Below, in pieces: positions 28,890-44,799 of a stretch of 64,000 bases of DNA. The DNA is taken from contig JANMGQ010000030.1 in assembly GCA_031374735.1 (NCBI GenBank), positions 15,985 through 79,984 on the forward strand. The letters are read 5' to 3'. The notes below the pieces were generated by a model that did no database searches, was not told the DNA's origin, and worked only from the letters and a program-made list of their open reading frames with translations. Each line of letters opens with the position of its first letter. The first letter of the stretch is position 1. The DNA is from JABFRJ01 sp031374735 (GTDB taxonomy: Bacteria; Pseudomonadota; Alphaproteobacteria; Rhizobiales; Hyphomicrobiaceae). Both the position numbers and the translations under genes were made by a program.

Positions 28890-30038
28890 TTAGCGTCGGC
28901 CTTGGTGCTGCCGCTCGCGCGCAATGATCATCTTCATGATCTGCGCCGTGCCATCGCCGATCTCGAGACCCATGACATCGCGCAGGCGCTGTTGATGCGG
29001 TAGATCGAGAGACCAGCCGTAATGACCGTGTGTGAGCAGGCACTGATGGATGACGTCGACAGCCGTTTTCGGGGCCAGCCACTTGCACATGGCCGCCTCG
29101 GCCGTATGCGGCAGGCCGGCATCCTTGAGGCGCAAGGTGTGGAGGCAGAGCTGGCGCGTCGCCGCGAGCATCGTGTCGGCTTCCGCGAGCGGAAATGTAA
29201 CACCCTGATTGCGTGCGAGTGGCACACCGAACGCTTGCCGCTCCTGGATGTACGCCCACGACTCATCGAGCGAGGCTTGTGCGGCGCCGATGACTTGAAG
29301 ACCGATCAGCGCCCGGCTGAAATCGAAGCCCTGCATGACCTGCACAAAGCCCGCGCCTTCCTCGGCGAGACGGTTCTCCATGGGAACGACCACGTCGTCG
29401 AAGAAGATCGAACAGCGGCCAATCGCATGACTGCCGAGGTCCTTATAGCGCTGCGTGGTGATGCCCGGCGTGTTCATCGGCACCAGAAATGCGCTGACGC
29501 CGCGCGCCTTGGCTTCGACCGGGCCCGTCCGCGCAAACAGCACAACGGCGTCGGATTGATCGGCCATGCTGATCGACGACTTTTCGCCTTTCAGAATGTA
29601 TCGATTGCCATCGCGCCGGGCAGAAAGGACGAGGTTGGCCGCGTCTGAGCCGCCGCGCGGTTCGGTTAGGCCGATGCAGACAACAGACTCGCCGCCGGCA
29701 ATCTTTGCCAGCCAGTGTTTGGCCAATTCGGGTGACGCGTGTTCCGCGATGATCTTGGCATTGAGAGATCCCAAGATCTGCAAGTAGGCTACGTTGATAT
29801 CCGCGTGACCGATCGCTTCAGAGATCAGACCGCTCGTCAGGCTGGGAAGCCCGAGCCCGCCAAGATTTTCCGGGATCTCCGGCGCAATCAGCCCGAGCTG
29901 GCCGATCTCCCGGATGAGTGTGCGGTCGATACGGGCTGACGCCTCGCGCGCCATATAGCCGGGGGCGATACGCTCAGCGGCGAAGCGCTGAGCCGTCACT
30001 TGTATCGAGCGCAGGTCCTCTGACAACGTCGGATCCAT
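28890..30038 (-). CDS. Acyl-CoA dehydrogenase, probable cyclohexanecarboxyl-CoA dehydrogenase (AliB-like)
   Basis: 382 residues from the ATG at 30038 (GGGAG 6 nt upstream; a TTG 18 nt earlier is less likely). Typical acyl-CoA dehydrogenase fold: helical N-domain, beta-domain motif CIGLTEPRGGSDAA (FAD/substrate signature), KGEKSSIS, and C-terminal helices with QVIGAAQASLDESWAYIQERQAFG. The usual catalytic Glu region (T-E-Y-P in medium-chain enzymes) reads SLDLPHQQRLRD, with Asp in place of Glu; as I recall, Asp is also reported for some alicyclic-CoA dehydrogenases. It lies 24 nt downstream of badI in a co-oriented run, which supports oxidation of cyclohexanecarboxyl-CoA to the 1-ene. A general acyl-CoA dehydrogenase remains possible. 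Confidence 0.8.
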   Translation of the reverse strand: MDPTLSEDLRSIQVTAQRFAAERIAPGYMAREASARIDRTLIREIGQLGLIAPEIPENLGGLGLPSLTSGLISEAIGHADINVAYLQILGSLNAKIIAEHASPELAKHWLAKIAGGESVVCIGLTEPRGGSDAANLVLSARRDGNRYILKGEKSSISMADQSDAVVLFARTGPVEAKARGVSAFLVPMNTPGITTQRYKDLGSHAIGRCSIFFDDVVVPMENRLAEEGAGFVQVMQGFDFSRALIGLQVIGAAQASLDESWAYIQERQAFGVPLARNQGVTFPLAEADTMLAATRQLCLHTLRLKDAGLPHTAEAAMCKWLAPKTAVDVIHQCLLTHGHYGWSLDLPHQQRLRDVMGLEIGDGTAQIMKMIIARERQHQGRR

Positions 30039-30062
30039 GGCGAACTCCCTGGCCAACAGTGC

Positions 30063-30845
30063 CTATTTCACGTGCTTGCGGAAGTTCGGCTTGCGCTTTT
30101 CCTTCAGCGCATTGACGCCTTCGCGGGACTCTTCGGTGTCGTAGTAGAGTTTCAGCGCGTACATCCCCATGCCCGCGATGCCGGCCTGATGGGCTGTGTC
30201 CATGTTGAACGACTTCTTGGCGATGGCGATGGCTGTCGGGCTGCGCTCGCACAGTTCCTCGCCCCAGCGCTGCACTTCGGCGTCGAGCTGATCGTGCGGG
30301 ACGCACACGTTGGCGAGCCCCATGGCGACGGCTTCAGCGCCCGAATAACGACGACACATGTACCACATTTCGCGGGCTTTCTTCTCGCCCACGACACGCG
30401 CAAGGAACGCAGTCCCATAGCCTGGATCGACCGATCCCATCTTCGGGCCGACCTGGCCGAATTGGGCCTTCTCCGAGCAGATGGTCAGATCGCAGATCGT
30501 GCACAGCACGTTGCCGCCGCCGATGGCGAAGCCCTGCACACGTGCAATGACGGGCTTCGGTACATCGCGGATGGCTGTGTGCAGCTCTTCCATCGGCAGG
30601 CCGATGGTACCGCGGCCGTCGTAGTTGCCCTCGTGCGCCGATTGATCACCGCCCGTGCAGAACGCGCGGTCGCCAGCACCCGCCAACACGATGGCGCCAA
30701 CCGACTTGTCGTATCCAGCCTTGTTGAGCGCCTTGATGAGCTCGTCACAGGTCTGGCCGCGGAACGCATTCATCTTGTCGGAGCGATTGATCGTGATCCA
30801 GGCGACGCCGTTGCGGACCTCGTAGAGGATGTCCTGGAAGGTCAT
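30063..30845 (-). CDS. badI: 2-ketocyclohexanecarboxyl-CoA hydrolase
   Basis: 260 residues, the same length as the Rhodopseudomonas enzyme as I remember it. Crotonase fold: DKMNAFRG, oxyanion-hole region GAGDRAFCTGGDQS, YDGRGTIGLPMEELH and GYAIGGGNVL-type GFAIGGGNVL, then GSVDPGYGTAFLARVVGEKKAREMWYMCRRYSG, which is characteristic of BadI rather than of general enoyl-CoA hydratases. The enzyme opens the ring of 2-ketocyclohexane-1-carboxyl-CoA by hydrolytic C-C cleavage to pimelyl-CoA. AGGAG lies 8 nt upstream of the ATG. It is downstream of badH with a 95-nt gap containing a strong hairpin, and upstream of the acyl-CoA dehydrogenase. Confidence 0.93.
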   Translation of the reverse strand: MTFQDILYEVRNGVAWITINRSDKMNAFRGQTCDELIKALNKAGYDKSVGAIVLAGAGDRAFCTGGDQSAHEGNYDGRGTIGLPMEELHTAIRDVPKPVIARVQGFAIGGGNVLCTICDLTICSEKAQFGQVGPKMGSVDPGYGTAFLARVVGEKKAREMWYMCRRYSGAEAVAMGLANVCVPHDQLDAEVQRWGEELCERSPTAIAIAKKSFNMDTAHQAGIAGMGMYALKLYYDTEESREGVNALKEKRKPNFRKHVK

Positions 30846-30868
30846 GTGGTGTGCTCCTGAAGCGGGAG

Positions 30869-30938
30869 TGGGGAGTCGGGCGTGGTGAGCCGAGTTGAGC
30901 TGAACCGCATCGCGCGACTCACCACGCCCGACTCCCCA
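30869..30938. repeat. Long perfect inverted repeat between badH and badI
   Basis: Two perfect 21-bp arms (TGGGGAGTCGGGCGTGGTGAG at 30869-30889 and its complement at 30918-30938) are separated by 28 bp. There is no T-run on the minus strand, so a simple terminator is unlikely. It may be an RNA hairpin that sets relative badH/badI expression, or a dispersed palindrome. Confidence 0.8.
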
Positions 30939-30940
30939 TT

Positions 30941-31708
30941 TCAGCCAGCCATCGTCAGCCCACCCGATACGCTCAGCACCTGGCCGGTGATGTAGCCAGC
31001 ATCGTCGCTGGCGAAGAACAGGATGGCGCCGGGAAGATCGTCGGGCTGGGCGATGCGGCCGAGCGGGATGGAGCGACGGAACGCTTCCTCCAGCTTTACG
31101 GGGTCGCCCGCGCCTTCCTTGTAGTCGGCAAACAGCGCCGTATCAGTCGGGCCGGGGCAGACGACGTTGACCGTGATGCCGTGCCGCGCATGTTCGCGCG
31201 CGATGGTTTTTGAGAACGCGACCAAGCCACCCTTGCACGCGGCATAGACGGCTTCGCCCGATGAGCCGACGCGCGCCGCGTCCGAGGCGATGTTGATGAT
31301 GCGACCGGCCTTGCGCGCGACCATCCCCGGCAGGACCGCGTGATGCATGTGCAGCGCGCCGGTCAGGTTGATGGCGATCAGGCGCTCCCAGTCTAGCGGC
31401 TGCGTCTTTGTGAAGGGCTTGAAGATATCCCAGCCGGCGTTGTTGACGAGCACGTCGATGGCGCCAAGTTTCTCCGTGGTGGCCGCGACAGCCGCATCGA
31501 CCTCGTCACGTTTGGTGATGTCACAGGCGAGAGCCAGGGCGACGCCGCCAGCCGCTTCAATCGCTTTCGCAGTGACCTTGGCGGCATCGAGATTGCGATC
31601 GAGGACGGAAACCTGCGCGCCTGCCGCCGCGAACCGGCGGCAAGTTGCGCCGCCGATGCCGCCACCGCCGCCTGTGACCATGATCGTCTTGGATTGGAGA
31701 CCGCGCAT
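30941..31708 (-). CDS. badH: 2-hydroxycyclohexanecarboxyl-CoA dehydrogenase (SDR family)
   Basis: 255 residues, the size of classical short-chain dehydrogenases and of BadH. The cofactor motif is TGGGGGIGG (T-G-x3-G-x-G), the structural motif NNAG, and the catalytic set is Asn-Ser-Tyr-Lys with Y-x3-K in VYAACKGG. VLDRNLDAA after beta2 suggests NAD preference. The C-terminus GQVLSVSGGLTMAG is family-typical. The enzyme oxidises 2-hydroxycyclohexane-1-carboxyl-CoA to the 2-keto form for BadI. AGGAGG sits upstream of the ATG. The gene is divergent from badR with a palindromic operator between. Assignment to BadH rests mainly on the badI and badR neighbours, since SDRs are generic. Confidence 0.88.
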   Translation of the reverse strand: MRGLQSKTIMVTGGGGGIGGATCRRFAAAGAQVSVLDRNLDAAKVTAKAIEAAGGVALALACDITKRDEVDAAVAATTEKLGAIDVLVNNAGWDIFKPFTKTQPLDWERLIAINLTGALHMHHAVLPGMVARKAGRIINIASDAARVGSSGEAVYAACKGGLVAFSKTIAREHARHGITVNVVCPGPTDTALFADYKEGAGDPVKLEEAFRRSIPLGRIAQPDDLPGAILFFASDDAGYITGQVLSVSGGLTMAG

Positions 31709-31756
31709 GCGAGCGCCTCCTGATGCAATGCCGGATTTCCGAGCTGGCCTTGGTTA

Positions 31757-31776
31757 TGCATCAGTCCTATGATGCA
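31757..31776. promoter_or_regulatory. Candidate BadR operator, TGCATCA-N6-TGATGCA
   Basis: A perfect palindrome of two 7-bp arms with a 6-bp spacer lies in the 102-bp badH-badR intergenic region, 34 bp upstream of the badR start. An additional half-site TGATGCA occurs at 31721-31727, close to the badH start. MarR dimers bind palindromes of about this size, so repression of both divergent genes, relieved by a CoA-thioester ligand, is a reasonable inference. Confidence 0.65.
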
Positions 31777-31810
31777 TTTAGGGATGCGTCAACGCGCTGA
31801 CGGAAAATAA

Positions 31811-32314
31811 ATGACCTCGACAATCCAGCTTGCAGCACCTGGCCAGCTTGCAGCACCTGGCAGCTCGGCAGACGCCGGCGACATCGCCAATCGCCTATTT
31901 TTCAAGCTGTATCAGGCATCAAACCTGATGCACAAGGAGGGCACGAACGCCGTAAGTGCCTTTGGGGCGACCACGCAGCAATGGGCCGTCCTCGGCGCAC
32001 TCTCGAGATCGCAGGTGGCGGAACATGGATTATCCGTCAAGGAATTGATGGAATATCTGATGGTCAGCCGGCAGAGCCTCACCGCCATTCTGGATCGATT
32101 GGAGACGGCTGAGTTGATCGATCGCAAACGAACCGAGGGTGATGGTCGCCTGCGCCACGTCCGCCTCACGAAGAAGGGCGTCAAGACATGGGCTGCCATG
32201 CGGCCCGCCATCCGAGGGTTTTACGACGCAGCCCTCGCCGACTTTTCGTTGGAGGAGAGTTACCTCCTGATGCGCCTCCTCGATCGCCTCAGCGCCGGAC
32301 TGGCGAAGCTTTAA
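31811..32314 (+). CDS. badR: MarR-family regulator of alicyclic acid degradation
   Basis: 167 residues. Winged helix-turn-helix of MarR type: GLSVKELMEYLMVSRQSLTAILDRLE (recognition helix) and the wing LIDRKRTEGDGRLRHVRLTKKG, flanked by dimerisation helices (NRLFFKLYQASNLMHKEG and the C-terminal EESYLLMRLLDRL). The divergent position next to badH and the shared palindrome match the BadR role known in R. palustris, where it represses badHI/ali genes until cyclohex-1-ene-carboxyl-CoA accumulates. An 18-bp tandem duplication near the N-terminus encodes QLAAPG twice. Naming relies on context plus family. Confidence 0.85.
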   Translation: MTSTIQLAAPGQLAAPGSSADAGDIANRLFFKLYQASNLMHKEGTNAVSAFGATTQQWAVLGALSRSQVAEHGLSVKELMEYLMVSRQSLTAILDRLETAELIDRKRTEGDGRLRHVRLTKKGVKTWAAMRPAIRGFYDAALADFSLEESYLLMRLLDRLSAGLAKL

Positions 32315-32459
32315 ACGGACCATTCATTGGCCTTGGCGACATCGCGCTTTGAGAAACGGCGAATGCAATTGCGACCTATCAATGCGCGACCGCTTACGGA
32401 TGACCAGCGGCCGCAATGAGAACGCAACAAGAAACCGTCGCTTGGGGTCACCAGAACAA

Positions 32460-32590
32460 AGTCGCAGCGCAACAGCCTGTGGCTCTGGGACATTCGAAGT
32501 TGGATACGACGGCACGCTATGCGCACGTGGCGAGCAAGGTGTTGCGCGAGGTCGAGAGCCCGCTCGACCGGTTCTCGTCGAAGCCGTTGT
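32460..32590 (+). pseudogene. Tyrosine recombinase C-terminal scrap
   Basis: The translated piece VALGHSKLDTTARYAHVASKVLREVESPLD matches the end of tyrosine recombinases: LGHSKLDTT (the box II His region) and the catalytic Tyr in ARYAHV. Nothing of the upstream catalytic Arg domain is present in the preceding 150 bp. It is a relic of a lost integrase or IS91-associated recombinase, overlapping the tail of the Cys-rich gene on the other strand by one base. Confidence 0.6.
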
Positions 32591-32892
32591 CAGGTCCGCC
32601 TGTCGAGTTTGGCTTGGCAGGCTTCGAGTGGGGGATAGCAGTGATAGCACGTGTTGCGGCCGGTGACTTTGGCCTTGCACCGTTGCAGCGCCGCGACGCA
32701 GGCATTGCAGAGTGTCGCGACGGCTTTGCATTGGGCAGAGTTGACCCCGAACGTGGCACACAGGTGCGCGCCACGTCGCGGGCATTCGATTGAGGTCCGC
32801 GCGCCACCTTTGCAACTCGGGCTTGGATAGACTTGCGCCATGGCGGGGGCTGCGACGAGGCAGGCCAAGACCAAACTGATCTGGCGGAACAT
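32590..32892 (-). CDS. Small secreted cysteine-rich protein
   Basis: 100 residues. The ATG at 32892 has GGAGAGG about 6 nt upstream, a strong site that argues for a real gene. A clear signal peptide (MFRQISLVLACLVAAPAMA-Q) is followed by a mature region of about 80 residues with ten Cys (CKGG, IECP, HLCAT, AQCKA, LCNAC, RCKA, NTCYHC, EACQ), suggesting five disulfides or metal binding. The spacing resembles no family I recognise. It stands alone between badR/the integrase scrap and the nucleotide-transporter gene. An exported periplasmic or extracellular role is inferred only from the leader and Cys content. Confidence 0.65.
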   Translation of the reverse strand: MFRQISLVLACLVAAPAMAQVYPSPSCKGGARTSIECPRRGAHLCATFGVNSAQCKAVATLCNACVAALQRCKAKVTGRNTCYHCYPPLEACQAKLDRRT

Positions 32893-33002
32893 ATGGCGCC
32901 TCTCCGGCTTCAGGAAAGTCTATCTCTACGAGGGAGCAAAATCACTGACCGATCCACCATGATCGCAATCCAGGTTAACGCCGTTTGTTGTGAGGGGTCG
33001 CC

Positions 33003-34334
33003 TCATTTGTTGGCGGAAGCCGCGGCTTTGCCTGAACGAGCCTCAAAGCGTTTCGCAAGATCGAAACTCAGCCAGCACCATAGCGCAGCCAATGGCACCG
33101 ATACTGTGGCGATGCCGGCAAGTCCCATGTGCAATCCGTCTTTCCCCAGCGCGCCGAAATACCAGCCAGAGGCCGCATCGCCGCCGCGGTAGACGACGGT
33201 GTCGATGAAGTTCTGCGACTTGTATTTGTCGTCCGGTTCGACCGAGGTCCAGAGCACCTTGGCGGCCGGCGATGACAGCGAGAAATGGATCGCGCGCTCG
33301 GCCACCACAATGGCGAGGATCACCAGGAGGGTTGGTGACATCGCCAGCAGAATGTAGGCGACCAGAGCACTCGCGGGCAGCGAGGCGACCGTCAGGCCGA
33401 GGCCATAGCGCTGGATGATCTTGGCCGTGCCGAAGATCTGCGCGGTGATGGTCAGCACACTCACGAACAAATCGACGCGCGAGAACAGCACCACGCGCGA
33501 GGTCCGATCCGGGATGGCTTCGCCGACGATGCGCAGCTGCTCTGTGTAAAAGAACGTCGACAACAGATTGGCAAGAAACACCCACAACGCAACACGCAGC
33601 AGGAACGGATCTTTCACCACTCGCGCTGCGCCATCGAGCACCGACTGCAACATAACCGGTGGCTTCTCGTCCGTCGCTGCGTCGGCATCGCCGAACAGCT
33701 TTGGCATGGTCAGCGCGATGGCAAGGGCCAAGCCGAGGAAGCAGGCGGCGACCAGCAACAGCGTCGATGGCCCAAGCACGCGCGCAAACAGCTGCGTGAT
33801 GATTGGACCGGCAAGTGCGCCGATGGTGCCACCAGCCGCGATGACGCCGTACAGGCGCTTGGCCTGCTCCGCCCGCCAGTAGGTCGCCATGACCGACCAG
33901 AACAGCGAGATGACGAACAGATTGAACACGCTGACCCAGACGAAATAGCCCTTGGCGAGCTTCGGCGATACGTCACCATGGCCGCGTGGCATGAACAGCC
34001 AGAACGCCAGCAGCTGCAGAATAAAGAAGCCGTACACAATCGGCACGATGCGGCGGCGCGGATATGTCGACACCAGCCAGCCGAACACCGGCACGGCCAA
34101 CAGCATGACCACGAACACATAGGTGAACACGTTCTTGAGCGCGTCCGGGTCTGCCTGCCGCAACATGGCGCCCATTTCTTCGCGCAGCGGCCGCACGATG
34201 TAATAGGCGGTAAGCAGGCAGAAGAAATACACGAACGAGGCGATCAGGCCGCGCACCTCGCCCGCCTCCAACGCGACGACTTTTTTCACCTGCCGTTCGA
34301 TGCGGTCGAGCGAGGCAGCTGACATGATGGGCAC
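33003..34334 (-). CDS. MFS-like / nucleotide (ATP:ADP antiporter-type) transporter
   Basis: 443 residues with about 12 transmembrane helices. The GTG start at 34334 has AAGGA 9 nt upstream; an ATG three codons in is the alternative. The N-terminal half contains FVYFFCLLTAYYIVRPLREEMG, characteristic of the Npt1/Npt2-like (TLC, ATP/ADP carrier) family found in free-living Proteobacteria as well as in obligate intracellular bacteria. GVIAAGGTIGALAGPIITQ is a membrane motif of the same group. The substrate in free-living bacteria is unknown, so nucleotide exchange should not be assumed. It is downstream of ndk with a terminator between, so it is probably a separate transcript. Confidence 0.75.
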   Translation of the reverse strand: MPIMSAASLDRIERQVKKVVALEAGEVRGLIASFVYFFCLLTAYYIVRPLREEMGAMLRQADPDALKNVFTYVFVVMLLAVPVFGWLVSTYPRRRIVPIVYGFFILQLLAFWLFMPRGHGDVSPKLAKGYFVWVSVFNLFVISLFWSVMATYWRAEQAKRLYGVIAAGGTIGALAGPIITQLFARVLGPSTLLLVAACFLGLALAIALTMPKLFGDADAATDEKPPVMLQSVLDGAARVVKDPFLLRVALWVFLANLLSTFFYTEQLRIVGEAIPDRTSRVVLFSRVDLFVSVLTITAQIFGTAKIIQRYGLGLTVASLPASALVAYILLAMSPTLLVILAIVVAERAIHFSLSSPAAKVLWTSVEPDDKYKSQNFIDTVVYRGGDAASGWYFGALGKDGLHMGLAGIATVSVPLAALWCWLSFDLAKRFEARSGKAAASANK

Positions 34335-34393
34335 GGGCGCAGTCCTTAGTCAGGCCGTGGCCGCTTGGGCTCGGGCAGCTGAGGCCGTTCTGT

Positions 34394-34430
34394 AAAACGA
34401 AACGGCCCGCGGCTGAGACAGCCACGAGCC
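34394..34430 (-). terminator. Rho-independent terminator after ndk
   Basis: On the minus strand an 11-bp stem (GGCTCGTGGCT / AGCCGCGGGCC, with G-U pairs) and a 5-nt loop are followed by TTTCGTTTT. It lies 43 bp past the ndk stop and before the transporter gene. Confidence 0.7.
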
Positions 34431-34472
34431 GATTGTAGCATTTTAAGGGGCTGACGGATCAACCAAGACGCA

Positions 34473-34895
34473 TCAACCGACGATTTCGTCGAGGCGGAAG
34501 TTCATCGCGATTTCACGCGCGGCAGCCGCTGGGCTATCAGAACCGTGCGAGGAATTCTCGCCCATGGAGAGCGCGAACAGCTTGCGGATGGTGCCGTCCT
34601 TGGCTTCCTTCGGATCGGTCGCGCCCATGACATCGCGATACTTGGCGATGGCGCCGTCGCCCTCGAGGACCTGGAGAACAATGGGACCGGAAGTCATGAA
34701 CGCGCACAGTTCGCCGTAGAACGGACGGGCGGCGTGTTCTTCATAGAATGCCTGTGCCTGAGCTTTGGTCCAGTGCACGCGCTTCTGGGCGACGATGCGC
34801 AGGCCGGCCTTCTCGATAACGGCGTTGATGGCGCCGGTGAGATTGCGCTTGGTTGCGTCTGGCTTCAGGATCGAGAACGTGCGTTCGATGGCCAT
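34473..34895 (-). CDS. ndk: Nucleoside diphosphate kinase
   Basis: 140 residues, the standard family length, from the ATG at 34895 (ERTFSILKPDATKRN is the universal N-terminus). Active-site block NSSHGSDSP contains the phospho-histidine. Other conserved features include RPFYGELCAFMTSGPIV and the K-x-R-x-x-M-G-A-T-DP motif. It transfers the gamma-phosphate of ATP to NDPs in the cytoplasm and so balances nucleotide pools. It stands alone, between a hairpin terminator shared with rpoC and its own downstream terminator. Confidence 0.97.
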   Translation of the reverse strand: MAIERTFSILKPDATKRNLTGAINAVIEKAGLRIVAQKRVHWTKAQAQAFYEEHAARPFYGELCAFMTSGPIVLQVLEGDGAIAKYRDVMGATDPKEAKDGTIRKLFALSMGENSSHGSDSPAAAAREIAMNFRLDEIVG

Positions 34896-34994
34896 CGGGC
34901 CTCTCCGTTTCTGGCTGTGGGATGAATGGCGCGGCTTATAGACGGTTGAGGGTGCGATGCAAGGCGGCGTCGATCGGCGAGCGTAAGCGACACG

Positions 34995-35028
34995 ACAACA
35001 CCCCGGAAACGACGTTCCGGGGTGTTGT
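34995..35028. terminator. Terminator hairpin at the end of rpoC
   Basis: A perfect 14-bp stem (ACAACACCCCGGAA / TTCCGGGGTGTTGT) with a 6-nt loop lies 29 bp after the rpoC stop. A T-rich tail is better on the plus strand than on the minus, but placement fits the end of the beta operon. Confidence 0.7.
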
Positions 35029-35056
35029 TTCATTCAGGCCTGCAAAAGCTTGCAGA

Positions 35057-39292
<4,236 letters not shown>

Positions 39293-39392
39293 CGGGTCTC
39301 TCCTGTTGGCGCGTTACTGTGAGGCAGACAGTGAGCGCCGGGATACGTGTTCGGTTGTCAGCCCGGTTTCTCGGGCGAAGTTGGCGGGTCGG

Positions 39393-39695
39393 TTATTCGG
39401 CAGCTTGAGGCGTGGTCATTGGCGTGGCTGTGTCCGGTACCCGGACCAAGATAACTTCTGCAGCATCGGCGAAATCATCCTGGCAATGCGGATCTCCACG
39501 GAGAGCCGCTTCGGAGCGAAACGGAGGCAGCCGCTCGCCCGTGTCCGCCATACCCCACAAATGCAGTGCAAGTGCTTCCTGCGCATTTGCGAGCAACTCG
39601 TCCCTCGAGTCGGCCGCCGAGACACAGCCAGGCAGGTCGGGAAAGGAAATGCCCCAGGCGCCGTTCTCTCGATGAATGACAGCAACGATTTGCAT
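39393..39695 (-). CDS. hicB: HicB-family antitoxin
   Basis: 100 residues. It starts with the HicB partial RNase-H-like fold: MQIVAVIHRENGAWGISFPDLPGCVSAAD, then the helix SRDELLANAQEALALHL. The C-terminal part (PDTATPMTTPQAAE) is short and lacks an obvious ribbon-helix-helix DNA-binding domain, so autoregulation may need HicA or may be absent. GGAGAG lies upstream of the ATG. It is the second gene of a hicA-hicB pair embedded between rpoB and rpoC in the same orientation. It neutralises HicA by covering its catalytic His (family knowledge). Confidence 0.85.
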   Translation of the reverse strand: MQIVAVIHRENGAWGISFPDLPGCVSAADSRDELLANAQEALALHLWGMADTGERLPPFRSEAALRGDPHCQDDFADAAEVILVRVPDTATPMTTPQAAE

Positions 39696-39739
39696 AGGTC
39701 GCTCTCCTTTAGGGCTTAGGTCGTCCCAAACCGGCTTGC

Positions 39740-39910
39740 TTAAAGATACTTCGTACTCCGCAGCGTGCCGGCGGGAATGTCCTGTTTTGGATGCGGGACC
39801 GTGACCGTACCGGGTTTTGTCGGATGACGAAAATGATGGTGACTGCCTTTCACCCTTACTTCTCGCCATCCGTCCAGCTCCAAGCGTCTGATCACGTCCT
39901 GACTTCGCAT
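39740..39910 (-). CDS. hicA: HicA-family mRNA interferase toxin with altered C-terminus
   Basis: 56 residues from the ATG at 39910, 36 nt after the rpoB stop. The dsRBD-like HicA fold is clear: RSQDVIRRLELDGWREVRVKGSHHHFRHP with the catalytic His in GSHHHF, then TVTVPHPKQDIPAGTLRS. At this point an extra ACGAAGT (7 nt) shifts the frame to TKYL-stop. Without it the protein would continue IFKQAGLGRPKP, the usual ending. The toxin may thus lack its last helix and be weakened or inactive. HicA cleaves mRNA on ribosomes. The gap to hicB is 44 nt. Confidence 0.8.
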   Translation of the reverse strand: MRSQDVIRRLELDGWREVRVKGSHHHFRHPTKPGTVTVPHPKQDIPAGTLRSTKYL

Positions 39911-39945
39911 CGAAGTCGCCCCCAGTCAGGATCGTTTTGGCGGCA

Positions 39946-44126
<4,181 letters not shown>

Positions 44127-44233
44127 GTCGGGTCCCTTTGCTCATTGGGGCTCGTGAGCCGGAATTCTCGACAGCCGGGGCAATTGCGCCGCTCACAGCC
44201 GTCTTGAATTTCGTCCCGTCACCCACTCCAGAA

Positions 44234-44292
44234 ACGGTTTACCGGAGGCCCCGGAACGGCATGCGTGCCGCTCGGAGCCTCCGGAAAACCGT
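44234..44292. promoter_or_regulatory. Hairpin between rplL and rpoB
   Basis: A nearly perfect long stem, with arms ACGGTTTACCGGAGGC at 44234-44249 and GCCTCCGGAAAACCGT at 44277-44292 and an inner GGCATGCGTGCC fold, lies 79 bp after the rplL stop. Its position matches the rplL-rpoB attenuator of the beta operon, which lowers rpoB transcription relative to L7/L12. A second palindrome (about 44299-44356, built from GCGAGTTG/CAACTCGC units) is adjacent. Confidence 0.65.
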
Positions 44293-44370
44293 CGTCTAGC
44301 GAGTTGTAAGTTGCGAATTGCGAGTTGGGACACGCCCTATTCGCAACTCGCAACTCGCTATTCGCACGTC

Positions 44371-44739
44371 TTACTTCAGCTCGACCTTGGCGCCCTGGTC
44401 TTCAAGCTGCTTCTTCATCTTGGCGGCGTCTTCCTTGGACACGCCTTCCTTGACGGTCTTGTTGCCGGCTTCGACGAGGTCCTTGGCTTCCTTCAGCCCG
44501 AGACCCGTGATCGTGCGGATTTCCTTGATCACGTTGATCTTCTTTTCGCCGCCCGAGACGAGCACGACGGTGAATTCGGTCTGAGCTTCAGCAGCCGGAG
44601 CTGCGGCCGCGGCGGCCGGAGCGGCAACAGCAGCAGCAGCCGAGACGCCCCACTTCTCTTCCAGCATCTTGGCAAGTTCAGAGGCCTGCAGGACGGTCAG
44701 CTTCGACAGGTCGTCGACGATTTTTGCGAGATCGGACAT
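44371..44739 (-). CDS. rplL: 50S ribosomal protein L7/L12
   Basis: 122 residues, typical size. N-terminal dimerisation helices (LAKIVDDLSKLTVLQASELAKMLEEKWG), an Ala-rich hinge (AAAAVAAPAAAAAAPAAEAQ) and the globular C-terminal factor-binding domain (EFTVVLVSGGEKKINVIKEIR, GLGLKEAKDLVE, SKEDAAKMKKQLEDQGAKVELK). It forms the ribosomal stalk with L10 and recruits translation GTPases. It lies 60 nt downstream of rplJ in the beta operon. Confidence 0.98.
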   Translation of the reverse strand: MSDLAKIVDDLSKLTVLQASELAKMLEEKWGVSAAAAVAAPAAAAAAPAAEAQTEFTVVLVSGGEKKINVIKEIRTITGLGLKEAKDLVEAGNKTVKEGVSKEDAAKMKKQLEDQGAKVELK

Positions 44740-44799
44740 TGTGGTTCTCTTTCAGTCAGGTTGGTTCGAACGTTCTGTTCGGGATGATATGGATGCGCA

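Noticed and set aside
33003..34334. Evidence of an intracellular parasite from the ATP/ADP-carrier-like protein
   Set aside because: Relatives of this family occur in free-living Proteobacteria, and the rest of the window shows rich metabolism; the lifestyle inference is not justified.
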